Source: Pseudogemmobacter bohemicus (GTDB taxonomy: Bacteria > Pseudomonadota > Alphaproteobacteria > Rhodobacterales > Rhodobacteraceae). Taken from it: a DNA stretch of 64,000 nt. Made by a program: the position numbers and the translations under genes. The stretch lies in NCBI RefSeq assembly GCF_003290025.1, contig NZ_QNHG01000003.1, forward strand, positions 584,460-648,459, given 5' to 3'. Every line of letters starts with the position of its first letter. The first letter of the stretch is position 1. Positions 16,623 through 26,286 of the stretch are shown one piece after another. Under the pieces are notes generated by a model. That model was not told the origin of the DNA, searched no databases, and was given only the letters and a program-made list of their open reading frames with translations.

Positions 16623-16877
16623 ATGATAGAAACAGACTGGGGCAAACCCCTGCATATCGCCGTCACCTCGGAGGGTGACATTCAGAAATTCACGACAATC
16701 GAACAGGCGCGTTACTGGCTGCGACGGAAGTGGCCAGTGGATGACCCTGCGCGAGTGATAGCACTCGACCGCATCGAGGCAGCCATGGACTGTCTCGGCA
16801 GCATCGGTGCCGCTCGTCGGGCCTTCCTCGCGGCTGTGAGGTCGGCGGGCTTCCGTCAGGAAGGGCTGGTCTCCTGA
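16623..16877 (+). CDS. DUF982 domain protein
   Basis: The 84-residue protein has the DUF982 outline. A strand-rich N-terminus is followed by TIEQARYWLRRKWP, then an ALDRIEAAMDCL helix and AARRAFLAAVRSAGF at the C-terminus. This family of small proteins is abundant in Rhizobiales and Rhodobacterales and often sits on plasmids or islands. Its function is unknown. ATG 16623 with GGGGCGC just upstream is preferred; ATG 16614 would add three residues. Confidence 0.7.
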   Translation: MIETDWGKPLHIAVTSEGDIQKFTTIEQARYWLRRKWPVDDPARVIALDRIEAAMDCLGSIGAARRAFLAAVRSAGFRQEGLVS

Positions 16878-17554
16878 AGTCGGCCACATGACCCCTGGCA
16901 TTTGCCCGGGGTTTTGCGTCCCGGGGGATCCGGATTTGGATCAACCCCCGACCAGGCACCGATTTCGGGGTTTTTCCTCCGGAACGGCGGGAGCAATCAA
17001 AGCTTCCGAAGGTAAGCCCATGAGACGAAGCCGCGAACAGACCGGCGTTCCTGAGCGAGACCTTGCACCAGCGTATCCCGCCGCTTTGCTCACAGCTGTG
17101 AACGCGCAGTTGGGACCCATTCGGCAGGCCGCGAATGATCTTGAGCCGATACCCGGGCCGGCACGCATCTTGAGCATGTCATCCGTCTCAACGCCTGCGA
17201 CCTCATAGGACCGGTTACCCCTGCGGCGGCAGGATGCCCTCCGGCAAGGGCAGAGATCACCACCGCCGCCAAGACAGCCGAGCCTGGCGCGGCGTTTCTG
17301 CGCGCCGATCTGGCTTTGACGCCGGAGCCGAGCGCAGACCACTCCACCTGTATCCAAGGCTGGCTTACCGCGTTGATGGGCGACAAACGGGCGATTTTCA
17401 CCGCAGCCGCAGCCGCAGCCGCAGCCGCAGCCGCCCACGCCCGACGCGCCGCCTATTGCCTGCACGGCCTGCAAAGCCCGAGCGGTTCAGGCCAACTCCC
17501 TACGGGAAGGGTCTGCCGCGTCAGCGGCACATCCCCCGAGGGAGGGCAAGGCGC
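16878..17554. other. stretch without a credible gene, containing a hexanucleotide repeat
   Basis: Open frames exist on both strands, but their products are arginine-, cysteine- or alanine-rich and low in complexity, as expected from GC-rich non-coding DNA. A plus-strand frame from an ATG at 17020 gives about 62 residues without recognisable features. The only clear element is the repeat at 17401-17430. Confidence 0.4.
17401..17430. repeat. (CCGCAG)5 hexanucleotide tandem repeat
   Basis: Five perfect CCGCAG units are followed by a partial CCGCC. It would read as poly-Ala or alternating Cys-Gly depending on frame, but no supported gene covers it. It could vary in copy number between strains. 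Confidence 0.8.
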
Positions 17555-17674
17555 ATGGAAACCCACAGCATCACATGGCGCGGTATCGCGCTGCACATCA
17601 ACGTTACGCCTGAGGCATTCGGTCTGGTTGACCACATAGAACTGCGCAGTAAGGGCAAGGCCGAGCTATTCCTC
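17555..17674 (+). pseudogene. 5' fragment of a small conserved protein
   Basis: ATG 17555 follows a good GGGAGG site and encodes METHSITWRGIALHINVT and later GLVDHIELRSKGKAEL. This matches the beginning of a small family whose members open with ITWRGI and have a strand carrying HLE(I/V)RS. The family's usual continuation (PLPITETGYRSHF-type) is missing; the frame instead runs on into the opposite-strand oxidase gene. It is best read as a truncated remnant. Function of the family is unknown to me. Confidence 0.4.
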
Positions 17675-17787
17675 CGGGGATCCCTTTGGTCTTCAAAACA
17701 CCAGCGGGCGGGGCTTTTGCGGCGTGGTCTCACAGTCAACCGGCATCAGGGGGCCTGTCACCGCGAGCATGAATGGAGGAACCCCGA

Positions 17788-18876
17788 TCACTCTTTCCAT
17801 ATGATCGTATCGTCGATTGCCGCAAGGTTTTTGCAGCCGGTCAGGGCCATCGCGACCTCCAGCTCGGCGCGCAGGATGGTCAGCATATGCGCGACGCCCC
17901 GTGCGCCGCCGGTGGCCAGCGCATGGAGTTGCGGGCGACCGAGCATCACCGCATCCGCGCCAAGCGCAAGGGCTTTCAGAACATCGCTGCCCCGGCGGAT
18001 GCCGCCGTCACAAAGGATCGGCAACCGGCCTGCAAGCGCCTCCGCGATGCGCGGCAGCAGGTCTGCGCTGGCGGGCATCGTGTCAAGCGCGCGGCCGCCA
18101 TGGTTCGAGACGACAAGGCCGTCCACCCCGTGCTCCAGCGCAAGAAGCGCGTCGCCAGGGGTGGAAATGCCCTTCACGATCAGCGGCAGCCTCGTGCGGG
18201 CGCGCAGCCAGGCGATGTCTTCCCAGCGGGGCTGGCTGTCGAGAAGGCCAAGAAACGCAGGGCTGCGGCCCGGCTCTGCCCGGATCTCTGGCCCGGCCAT
18301 GCCGGCGGTGTTGATGGCGGAGACGTCCTCGGGCAGGCGAAAGCCGATCCGCGCCTCGGTATTGCGCAGCTTTACCGGCGCATCGACGGTGACCATGATG
18401 GCGCGGAAGCCTGCGGCCTCGGCACGATCAGCCAGGGCCGCACTGTCTTCGCGCCGCGCCTGCATATAGAGCTGGAACCACAGCGCCCCTTGCGCGCCCC
18501 CGGCCACCTCTTCGATCCGCGTCGAGGCGAGCGTCGAGACCGTCATCACCGTGCCGGTCGCCGCCGCGCCAAGCGCGGTCTCGGCCTCGCCGCGCGGATG
18601 GGCGAGATGGTGATAGGCGACGGGGGCGAGGATCAGCGGATGCGCCAGCGCCTGACCGAACAAACTCAGCCCGGTCGAGGCGCCACGCATATCCGCCAGG
18701 ACCCTGCCTTGCAGACGGATGCGGGACCAGGCGGCAAGGTTATCCGCATGGGTGATGCCATCTGCCGCGCCGCCATCCAGCCAGGCCGAGACCATTTGCG
18801 GCAGGCGATCCCGCGCCACCCGTTCGTAATCGCACAGCGCCACCACATCGGAGGGGATCTCATAAGCCTCTGACAA
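17788..18876 (-). CDS. FMN-dependent alpha-hydroxy-acid oxidase/dehydrogenase
   Basis: This 362-residue TIM-barrel protein belongs to the lactate oxidase/glycolate oxidase/LldD family. PVAYHHLAHPRGE lies early, Lys235 is in LIVKGI, SNHGGR carries catalytic His259, and ILCDGGIRRGSDVLKALALGA is followed by the FMN phosphate site. It oxidises an L-2-hydroxy acid to the keto acid. It starts three bases after the piuC stop, so the two are surely co-transcribed. Partnership with an iron-regulated hydroxylase is unusual, and its substrate is not evident. Confidence 0.85.
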   Translation of the reverse strand: MSEAYEIPSDVVALCDYERVARDRLPQMVSAWLDGGAADGITHADNLAAWSRIRLQGRVLADMRGASTGLSLFGQALAHPLILAPVAYHHLAHPRGEAETALGAAATGTVMTVSTLASTRIEEVAGGAQGALWFQLYMQARREDSAALADRAEAAGFRAIMVTVDAPVKLRNTEARIGFRLPEDVSAINTAGMAGPEIRAEPGRSPAFLGLLDSQPRWEDIAWLRARTRLPLIVKGISTPGDALLALEHGVDGLVVSNHGGRALDTMPASADLLPRIAEALAGRLPILCDGGIRRGSDVLKALALGADAVMLGRPQLHALATGGARGVAHMLTILRAELEVAMALTGCKNLAAIDDTIIWKE

Positions 18877-18879
18877 CGC

Positions 18880-19563
18880 TCAGATCTCCGCCCAGTGGCG
18901 GATCATATTGTGGTAATGCGCCGTCAGCCCCGTCACTGCCGGATCATCATCGGGCAGGAGCGTGCGGATACGCATGATCGACTGGTCGAGATCATAGAGC
19001 ATATGGCGCTGCCAGTCGTCGCGAACCATTGACTGCGCCCAGAAGAACGACGCCCAGCGGGAGCCGCGCGTCACCGGTGTCACCGAATGCAGCGAGGTGG
19101 CGGGATAGACCACAGCATGGCCCGCCGGCAGCTTCACCTTATGCTCACCATAGGTGTCGTGAACGACCAGCTCGCCGCCGTCATACTCCTCGGGGGGGGT
19201 CAGGAAGATCGTGGTCGAAACATCGGTGCGGATGCGCTGGCCGGTGCCGGGGATCACCCGGATCGAGCCATCGACATGGGCGCCGAAGGTCATCCCCTCA
19301 TCATAGCGGTTGAACATTGGCGGCAGCAGATGCAGCGGCAGTGCGGCCGAGGAATAGATCGGGTTGCGGCCAAGCGCCCGCGCGACGATCTGCGCCAGCT
19401 CGCGGCCGACCTGGCTGTCGGGGGGGACCTGGAGGTTTTTTTTCACCTGGGCGGCCTGATCGCCGGCGGTGCTGCGGCCATCGACCCAGTCCGTGCCCTC
19501 CAGGACCTGGCGGATATAGGCGACTTCTTCCGGCGTCAGAAGATCTGGAATGGTGACAAGCAT
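18880..19563 (-). CDS. piuC: PiuC/YbiX-type Fe(II)- and 2-oxoglutarate-dependent dioxygenase
   Basis: The 227-residue protein matches the PKHD-type hydroxylase family. Iron ligands are His96 and Asp98 (GAHVDGSI) and His159 (LHSVTP), and Arg169 (GSRWASFFW) is positioned to bind 2-oxoglutarate. In other bacteria piuC lies beside a TonB siderophore receptor and is induced by iron limitation, as here. ATG 19563 gives the usual length; the open frame extends 29 residues upstream without conservation. It lies between the receptor's terminator and the hydroxyacid oxidase gene, so it probably has its own promoter or depends on read-through. Confidence 0.87.
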   Translation of the reverse strand: MLVTIPDLLTPEEVAYIRQVLEGTDWVDGRSTAGDQAAQVKKNLQVPPDSQVGRELAQIVARALGRNPIYSSAALPLHLLPPMFNRYDEGMTFGAHVDGSIRVIPGTGQRIRTDVSTTIFLTPPEEYDGGELVVHDTYGEHKVKLPAGHAVVYPATSLHSVTPVTRGSRWASFFWAQSMVRDDWQRHMLYDLDQSIMRIRTLLPDDDPAVTGLTAHYHNMIRHWAEI

Positions 19564-19651
19564 TTGCGGCTCCGTCCTGAACCTGGTGAGGATAACCCGG
19601 CGACCGGGAAAAGTTAAGAATTTCCGTCGGGAAATATCCGGATGCGGCATG

Positions 19652-19676
19652 AAAAAAGGGCGGCATTTCGCCGCCC
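19652..19676 (-). terminator. Rho-independent terminator after the siderophore receptor gene
   Basis: GGGCGGC-ATTTC-GCCGCCC at 19658-19676 is bordered by AAAAAA on its plus-strand left side, so the minus-strand transcript gets a seven-pair stem followed by six U residues. It lies 38 bases past the receptor stop and 89 bases before the piuC start. Confidence 0.8.
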
Positions 19677-19713
19677 CTTCGCGTCAGATGGTCCGAGCCT
19701 CAGAATCTGAGCC

Positions 19714-21912
19714 TCAGAACCGGTAGTCGATCTTGGCGGTGACCGACCGGCCCGGCGCGCGGTTGGCGAAAAGCCCGACATGCGAGGCGTCATAGAGGCG
19801 CTCGTCAAACAGGTTGTTCACATTGACCTGCAGCAGGGTGTTTTCGGCCACCTCGTAAGAGACCATCGCATCAAAGCGCCATTGCGACGGCAGGATCAGC
19901 GTGTTCGCCGCATCCAGCCAGCGCTTATCGGTAAAGGTCGCGCCGCCGCCGACGGTCAGCTTGTCATTGACCGCATAGGTCGACCACAGGCTGAAACTGT
20001 TCTTGGCATTGAACTGCATCTCCTTGTTATCAAGGGTGGCGGGACGACCGCCACCCTTGACGACTTCGGCATCGGTATAGGCATAGCCGAACGAGACGCC
20101 CCACTGGTCATTGATCTGACCGGCGACGCCGATCTCGATCCCCTGGGCAAGGCTTTCACCTGCAAGGGCCACACCGACGCCCGAGATCGGATCGGTCACA
20201 CGGGCGTTTTTCTTCTCGGTCCGGAAGATCGAGGCAGAGAACAGCAGACGGTTTTCGAACAGCTCCCATTTGGTGCCGAGCTCGAAGCTCTTGCTCTTTT
20301 CCGGCTCCAGATTGACGTTCGCGGCAGTCAGCGTGCAGGCGCCGGCGCCGTCAGCGCCACCCGCCATGCCCGCACATTCGCCCGAGGGGTTCGACGAGGT
20401 GCCGATGGCGAAATAGACGGTGCCGTTCTCGGCAGGCTTATAGACCAGTGCCGCCGAGTAGTTCAGCATGTTGTCTTTGCGTGTCCGGCTGGCATCTGCG
20501 ACTTCATATTTGTCGTAGCGCAGCCCCAGATCCAGCGACCATTGCGGGTCGAACTGGATGGTATCAAAGACATAAAGCGCTTTGGTCGTAGTTTCGATAG
20601 GTGCGCCCCAGCCCGTCCAGACGATGGAACCGGTCACCGGACCATAGGGATTCGGATTGATGATCGGGGTCGTCGTCACCGAAGGTGCACCGGTTGAGGT
20701 CGCCGAAGCGATCTTTTCTTTCGAATATTCGAAGCCGATTGCGAAATCATGCTTCAGCGAACCGGTCTCGAACGAGCCGTTCAGCCCGGTCTGGAAGGCC
20801 GCCGCACGGTTCTTCTTGCCACCCGACCGCAGATCGCGCACCACATTGCCGGCCGCGTTCACGGTCGGACGGGTCACCGCGTAATACTGTTCCGAACCGA
20901 TCCATGCCAGCGTCGTGTTCCAGCTGAGACTGTCGCTGAATTCATGTTCGAATTTCAGCGAGGCAGCCTGGTTCTTCACATCGCGGAAATCGCGATAGGC
21001 CGAGCCGAAGAACGCGCTGGCATCCATCACCTCGATCGGGCGGCCCGGATTGGTGGTTGTCAGGGGGCTGCCGCGCCATGCGGCGGTATCCATCGGCACG
21101 CCCAGATCCGGGATGCCGCTCGTCTCGTCATGCGAAAGGCTCAGCGAGAGTTTGCTGGCGCCGAAGCCTTTGGTGAACGAGAGCGCGATACCCTTGCGGT
21201 CATCCTCGATCACGTCGCGGCCCGGAACGCCGGAATCCTGCGCCATCAGGTTGAGACGCAGCGCCATATCCTGGCCAAGATCGAAATTGCCGTCATAGGT
21301 CAGGCGCTTGTGCTTGCCATTGCCGATGGTGGCCGAGACATGGTTGAAGCTCTCGCCCAGATGCGCCTGCTTGGTCACGAGATTGACCGAACCACCGGTC
21401 GCACCACGGCCGGAATAGGCGCCGCCGGGGCCTTTGACGACCTCGACCGATTCCACATTGAAGGATTCGCTTGAGGTGCGGCCCAGATTGCGCACGCCGT
21501 CGATCATCATATCGGTCGCAGCCTGGTAGCCCCGGATGAAGAAGCGGTCGCCCATCGGCGTGCCGCCTTCGCCCGAACCGAGCGTGACGCCCGGCGTGGT
21601 GCGCAGCACTTCGAGCACCGAGGTCGCATTGCGCTCTTCCATCTGCCGCTGGGTGACGACGGTGATGGTCTTGGGCGTGTCGACCAGCGGGCCGGTGAAC
21701 TTGTCAGAAGAGGCTTCGGTCACCGTATAGCTGTTGGCCGCCTCGCCCTGCTCGCCACCGGCATGGAGAACAACCGTGCCGAGGTTTTCGCCTTCAGCCG
21801 TGGTCTGCGCATTGGCCTCACCGGCAACGGCTGCGGAAATGGCAAGCACCGGCAACAAGCCCAGCGTTGGCATCATATGCGACTGGTTGGTCGCGGTTTT
21901 TTTCAGTGTCAT
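19714..21912 (-). CDS. TonB-dependent siderophore receptor (Fiu-like)
   Basis: The 732-residue precursor has a signal peptide (cleavage near GEANAQ). A plug domain contains VDTPKTITVVTQ, LEVLRTTPGV, GDRFFIRGY and VEVVKGPGGAYSGRGATGG. A beta-barrel follows, ending in the conserved terminal aromatic (KIDYRF). It imports ferric siderophores across the outer membrane, using TonB energy. Coupling to piuC is the classic pattern of catecholate receptors of the Fiu/PiuA type. Local AT content is higher upstream, but no convincing Fur or RirA box was found by eye. Confidence 0.9.
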   Translation of the reverse strand: MTLKKTATNQSHMMPTLGLLPVLAISAAVAGEANAQTTAEGENLGTVVLHAGGEQGEAANSYTVTEASSDKFTGPLVDTPKTITVVTQRQMEERNATSVLEVLRTTPGVTLGSGEGGTPMGDRFFIRGYQAATDMMIDGVRNLGRTSSESFNVESVEVVKGPGGAYSGRGATGGSVNLVTKQAHLGESFNHVSATIGNGKHKRLTYDGNFDLGQDMALRLNLMAQDSGVPGRDVIEDDRKGIALSFTKGFGASKLSLSLSHDETSGIPDLGVPMDTAAWRGSPLTTTNPGRPIEVMDASAFFGSAYRDFRDVKNQAASLKFEHEFSDSLSWNTTLAWIGSEQYYAVTRPTVNAAGNVVRDLRSGGKKNRAAAFQTGLNGSFETGSLKHDFAIGFEYSKEKIASATSTGAPSVTTTPIINPNPYGPVTGSIVWTGWGAPIETTTKALYVFDTIQFDPQWSLDLGLRYDKYEVADASRTRKDNMLNYSAALVYKPAENGTVYFAIGTSSNPSGECAGMAGGADGAGACTLTAANVNLEPEKSKSFELGTKWELFENRLLFSASIFRTEKKNARVTDPISGVGVALAGESLAQGIEIGVAGQINDQWGVSFGYAYTDAEVVKGGGRPATLDNKEMQFNAKNSFSLWSTYAVNDKLTVGGGATFTDKRWLDAANTLILPSQWRFDAMVSYEVAENTLLQVNVNNLFDERLYDASHVGLFANRAPGRSVTAKIDYRF

Positions 21913-23303
21913 TAAATGGAGGTTCCCAAATTAGGCGCTGCGCCTGCGGGACTGCCGGCACAGGGAGGTTGACACAGCTGGCTCGGGATCTGGCTTGCTG
22001 GGGGCTGAGCGGCTGGCGCGACAAGGCGCGACAACTATGAGCTGTTTTCCGGTTTCAACACCTGACGAAAATGGTCAACATGTCGTGGCGGCAGTCCTCC
22101 CAAAAGCCAGACAAATTGCGACAATTGCGCAACGATATGGGAGAATGCCGGCGCAAAATCAGGCTCCGGCCTCATTCGCCTTTTCAGCCGGTCAGGCCGG
22201 TAAAGGCTGACTGCAAGGCGATGGGGCATCTGTTGCGATCTGCCCGCCGGTCGTCCCTCGGTCACAACGGAAGCCTTTGGGGATCATGTTCTGCTCCCCG
22301 GCTCTGATACGCGGCGGGCTGGTCGTGCCAGCGGGACTATGTGGGGTGATCAGCCTGTTGTGACCGGTCGCGCCCTGGCGGCGGATCTGGTTGGGGTCTG
22401 GGTGCCAGGCCTCCGGTTTTTCGCAGGCCTCCACCATATTCCTGAGCCAATGGGCGAGCCGGTCATCGCCGCCCTCTCTGGTCAGGACATTGTTTTCGGC
22501 CGCGAGCCGCAGACATGCCGAAATACCGATCGCGCACCGCCGCGCCGGTATTGGCGCGGATGGAATCCCGCGCGAGATCACCGCCCCGGCATTGCGACGG
22601 CGAGCAAGTCGGCCCGGTCGTCGCCGTTGATGATCCAGGTCTCGGTCGGGGTGAGGCTGAAAATGTCCGTGCCAGCCCAGGGATCAAAGGCGCCGCTGAT
22701 CTGTCCGCGATTGAGCAGATACCGCTGACAGAGCGCGTGGGGTCACTGTGGCCACAAGGTGCCAGGGGTAAACAAGCCGCCTGATGCCTCACTGTCGCCA
22801 GTCAGGCTCCGTCACCCGAACAGCTCAGGCAGGCGGAGCGGGGGGAGATTGCACGGAGCTCTGTTCCGCGGATGATGGCCAGCCCAGGGGGCGCTTGCGT
22901 AGCGACAGGTGCCCCGATCTTCCGGTCGGGCGGGGCGGGGCGGGGCGAGAGCGCGGGTTCGCCGGTCGGGATAGCTATTGCCTCCTGGGCGAAGACGCCT
23001 GCGGTTTGGAGAGGTTTTGCCTTGTCGGCCATCGGCCCGCACACAGATGCGGCCAACCCTGACCTGGAGGCGGTGTCGGTTTGGCTTTCAGGCTCCGGGG
23101 CACTGTCTACGGGGGGCTCAGCCCGCAGCATGGCAGTGCCAGCCCATGGCGGACCCGTAGCGGTCGGCGCAACCAGGCTGGTGTCTGCAGGCCCGGCATC
23201 CCGGGCTTGCAGGATGCGACATTGCTCCCGCCCCGAGCGCCGCCCCGCGACAGGGGGCGGTCATTCGGTCCGCTCATTCGGCTCTGGGCAGGGCGTGCCT
23301 GGG
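21913..23303. other. 1.4 kb without an intact gene, probably decayed coding DNA
   Basis: The first ~150 bases should hold the siderophore receptor promoter. Beyond that the open frames are mostly low-complexity shadows. Two minus-strand pieces look like former proteins: 22578-22742, listed separately, and a frame at 22400-22520 containing AENNVLTREGGDDRLAHWL and MVEACEKPEAWH. A minus-strand 109-codon frame (22802-23131) is proline-rich with no recognisable domain. I see no transposase or RNA gene. Confidence 0.4.
22578..22742 (-). pseudogene. fragment of an unrecognised protein
   Basis: Bounded by stops on both sides, this 54-codon frame reads LCQRYLLNRGQISGAFDPW then GTDIFSLTPTETWIING and ends LLAVAMPGR. 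The composition is that of a folded protein and unlike the shadows around it. It has no start codon in a useful place, so it is probably an internal piece of a decayed gene together with the frame at 22400-22520. Family unknown. Confidence 0.3.
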
Positions 23304-24962
23304 TCAGCGGGTGAATTTCTTGTATTTCACCCGTTTCGGTGCAGCGGCATCGACGCCCAGACGACGGATCTTGTCGGCCTCATAGGCGTCGAAATTGCCC
23401 TCGAAGAATTCGACATGCGCGTCGCCCTCGAAAGCCAGGATATGGGTGCAGAGACGGTCAAGGAAGAAGCGGTCGTGGCTGATGATCACCGCGCAACCCG
23501 CGAAATCCTCGATTGCCGCTTCCAGCGCCTGCAGGGTTTCGACGTCGAGATCGTTGGTCGGCTCGTCGAGGAGCAGCAGGTTGCCGCCCGATTTCAGCAG
23601 TTTCGCGAGGTGGACGCGGTTGCGCTCCCCCCCCGACAGGAGGCCGACTTTCTTCTGCTGATCGGTGCCTTTGAAGTTGAAGGCACCCACATAGTTGCGC
23701 GACGAAATCTGCGCATCGCCGAGATGGATGATCTCTGCCCCGCCCGAGATTTCCTCCCAGACGTTCTTGTCGGAATCCAGCGCGTCGCGCGACTGGTCGA
23801 CATAAGACAGTTGCACCGTCTCGCCCAGCTTCACCGTGCCGGCATCGGGCTGTTCCTGGCCGACCAGCATTTTGAACAGCGTCGATTTGCCGGCGCCGTT
23901 CGGGCCGATCACGCCGATGATACCGCCCGGCGGCAGCGAGAAGCTCAGATCCTCGATCAGGAGCTTGTCGCCCATCGCCTTTTTCAGGCCCTCGACCTCG
24001 ATCACCTTGCCGCCAAGACGCGGGCCGTTCGGGATGACGATCTGGGCCTTGCCGACGCGGTCTTTAAGCGATGCCTCATCGACCAGCTTGTCATAGGCCT
24101 GGATACGGGCTTTCGACTTGGTCTGGCGGGCTTTCGCACCCTGCCGGATCCATTCGAGTTCCTTCTCCATGACCTTTTGCTTGGCCTTGTCCTCGCGGGC
24201 CTCCTGCGCCATGCGCTTGGCCTTGGCTTCCAGCCAGGAGGAGTAGTTGCCCTCATGCGGCAGGCCGCGGCCACGCTCGAGTTCAAGAATCCAGGTGGTG
24301 ATGTCGTCAAGGAAGTAACGGTCGTGGGTGACCGTCAGGATGGTGCCTTTGTACTCGATCAGGTGCTTTTGCAGCCAGGCGATGGTCTCGGCATCAAGGT
24401 GGTTGGTCGGTTCGTCAAGAAGCAGCATGTCCGGCTCTTCGAGCAGGAGTTTGCACAGGGCCACGCGGCGACGTTCACCCCCGGACAGGCTTGAGACGTC
24501 GGCCTCATCGGGCGGGCAGCGCAGGGCTTCCATCGCTATGTCGATCTTGCTTTCCAGATCCCAGAGGTTTTCCGCGTCAATCTCGTCCTGGAGGCGCGCC
24601 ATTTCCTCGGCGGTCTCGTCGGAATAGTTCATCGCCACTTCGTTATAGCGGTCGAGTTTCGCCTGTTTCTCCGCCACGCCCAGCTTGACGTTTTCACGGA
24701 CATTCAGCGTCTCGTCGAGCTGCGGCTCCTGCGGCAGATAGCCGACTTTCGCGCCCTTGGCGGCCCAGGCCTCGCCCTGGAAATCCTTGTCGATGCCGGC
24801 CATGACCTTGAGCAGCGTCGATTTACCGGCACCGTTGACGCCGACCACGCCGATCTTGACGCCGGGCAGGAAGTTCAGGCGGATATTCTCGAAAACCTTT
24901 TTCCCACCGGGATAGGTCTTGGACACGCCGTCCATGTGATAGACATATTGATAGCTGGCCAT
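23304..24962 (-). CDS. ettA: energy-dependent translational throttle protein EttA (ABC-F)
   Basis: The 552-residue protein has two ABC domains without membrane segments. Walker A sequences are GVNGAGKST and GPNGAGKST. Signatures are LSGGERRRV and LSGGERNRV, and both Walker B regions read LLLDEPTN. A charged linker of about 80 residues, rich in Lys and Ala, carries the P-site tRNA interaction motif region, and the arm segment of the first domain is present. EttA gates entry of 70S complexes into elongation according to the ATP/ADP ratio. The length is standard for the family. It is transcribed alone. Confidence 0.93.
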   Translation of the reverse strand: MASYQYVYHMDGVSKTYPGGKKVFENIRLNFLPGVKIGVVGVNGAGKSTLLKVMAGIDKDFQGEAWAAKGAKVGYLPQEPQLDETLNVRENVKLGVAEKQAKLDRYNEVAMNYSDETAEEMARLQDEIDAENLWDLESKIDIAMEALRCPPDEADVSSLSGGERRRVALCKLLLEEPDMLLLDEPTNHLDAETIAWLQKHLIEYKGTILTVTHDRYFLDDITTWILELERGRGLPHEGNYSSWLEAKAKRMAQEAREDKAKQKVMEKELEWIRQGAKARQTKSKARIQAYDKLVDEASLKDRVGKAQIVIPNGPRLGGKVIEVEGLKKAMGDKLLIEDLSFSLPPGGIIGVIGPNGAGKSTLFKMLVGQEQPDAGTVKLGETVQLSYVDQSRDALDSDKNVWEEISGGAEIIHLGDAQISSRNYVGAFNFKGTDQQKKVGLLSGGERNRVHLAKLLKSGGNLLLLDEPTNDLDVETLQALEAAIEDFAGCAVIISHDRFFLDRLCTHILAFEGDAHVEFFEGNFDAYEADKIRRLGVDAAAPKRVKYKKFTR

Positions 24963-25192
24963 GAGGGCGCTCCGAATGAAACTTCCTTGCGGGATTGGCC
25001 CTCATGTAGCGATCCAGGGGCGCGGGGGCAAGGCGGCGGCTGCCGGCGGAGGGCGCCCTGGCCGGTGATTTTGCGGGGAAAGGCCCCCCTGGCCGGGGGG
25101 CGGGGCCATGTGGGGCGCGGTGCAAAGCCCGGTTGCGCCTCAGCGCCGCGCCCGGCAGGATCAGGGCAGGTGATGGTTAAGCGGTCCGGATC

Positions 25193-26203
25193 ATGTGGCG
25201 CGGTGGTGACGACGGGAAAGCAGGGGGCGGGAAAGCGGGGGGCAGGGCGCGGTTTCTGACCGGGATCGCTCTCGCCATGGGGCTGATGCTTGCCGGATGC
25301 GGCCCGGCGCGCCAGCCATCCGAGGTGACGCCGCCGGCCCCGCGCGCGGAGCAGATGGCGGAGACCCCGAAACCCGTCACCCTGATCCATGAGGTTGCGC
25401 GCGGCAAGGGCCGGCCCGGGCGCATCACCTATCTGATCCCCGGCGCGCTTTCGACCGCGCAAATTTTCGGGCGGTTGCGCAAGCCGTCAGGCCCTGGCCA
25501 TCTGGTGATGGAATACCGCTTTCCCGGGCTGGAGGGGCAGCCGCTGGATCCGCCGATGCGCGTGGCCCAGGTCGCCGCTGCCATTGCCCGCCATGCTGCG
25601 CTTTATCCGCAGGCCGATATCGAGATCCTCGGCTTCTCTACCGGCGGCGCCATCGCGATCGAGGCCGCGGGCCTGATCGGACCGGCGCGCAAGACCCGTG
25701 TTGTGGTCCTTTCGGGCGTGACGCCCTTTCCCGGCGCCTACGAATCGGGCGCGCGCGGGATGGTTGCGGTCGGCGCTTCGGCGCTGGCGGCAGGCTCGCT
25801 GACGGCGCGCGCGGTCTGGGGCGAATATTACAAGGTGCTGCTTTACGGCTATGGCTGGCGCAAGGATCCGACCATCCGCCGCCTGGCCGAGCGCCGCGCC
25901 GCGCGGGACCGCGATTACCTGATCCTGCCGGTCAAAGGGCTGGGGCGGGCGCATACCAGCGATCTGCTGGGTTGGACCCTGTCGCAAGCCGCGCGCTCTT
26001 CCGGCGCTGAGATCCTTTTCCTGCATGGCAGCGAGGATCCCGTCTTCTCGCCCGGCGGCGTGGCACGGCTGGCGCGCAGGCTGGATGCCACGCTTTGCGT
26101 GGTGCCCGGCGGCGGCCATCTGATGCTGGTCACCCATCCGCAGATCCTGTTGCGGATCGAGGATTTCCTGCGCGGCCGCTGGCAGGCACAGGAATGCCGC
26201 TGA
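25193..26203 (+). CDS. alpha/beta-hydrolase lipoprotein
   Basis: The 336-residue protein has an N-terminal signal with lipobox LAGC (Cys at residue 36). An alpha/beta-hydrolase fold follows: nucleophile Ser in GFSTGGA, probable acid Asp in HGSEDPVFSP and His in GGGHLML. It should be a lipid-anchored periplasmic esterase- or lipase-like enzyme with an unknown substrate. It is divergent from ettA with 230 bases between, and appears monocistronic. The early residues before the signal (Gly/Lys-rich) suggest the true start could be later than ATG 25193. Confidence 0.75.
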   Translation: MWRGGDDGKAGGGKAGGRARFLTGIALAMGLMLAGCGPARQPSEVTPPAPRAEQMAETPKPVTLIHEVARGKGRPGRITYLIPGALSTAQIFGRLRKPSGPGHLVMEYRFPGLEGQPLDPPMRVAQVAAAIARHAALYPQADIEILGFSTGGAIAIEAAGLIGPARKTRVVVLSGVTPFPGAYESGARGMVAVGASALAAGSLTARAVWGEYYKVLLYGYGWRKDPTIRRLAERRAARDRDYLILPVKGLGRAHTSDLLGWTLSQAARSSGAEILFLHGSEDPVFSPGGVARLARRLDATLCVVPGGGHLMLVTHPQILLRIEDFLRGRWQAQECR

Positions 26204-26286
26204 GACGGGACCCGGGGCTGCGGGGGAACCTTTTGCGACCGAAGGCGTTGGTTAAGTCCCTTGAACACAACATGAAGGAGGTCGCC

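Noticed and set aside
16941-17474. Minus-strand ORF with alternating Cys-Gly residues, considered as a metal-binding protein
   Set aside because: The Cys-Gly run is only the CCGCAG repeat read in reverse; the rest shows no conserved feature.
17234-18469. 411-codon plus-strand open frame over the hexanucleotide repeat
   Set aside because: Most of it is antisense to the hydroxyacid oxidase and it is rich in Arg and Ser without domains.
22872-24494. 540-codon plus-strand open frame
   Set aside because: It lies opposite ettA, whose product is unmistakable; the plus-strand protein has no domain and a shadow-like composition.
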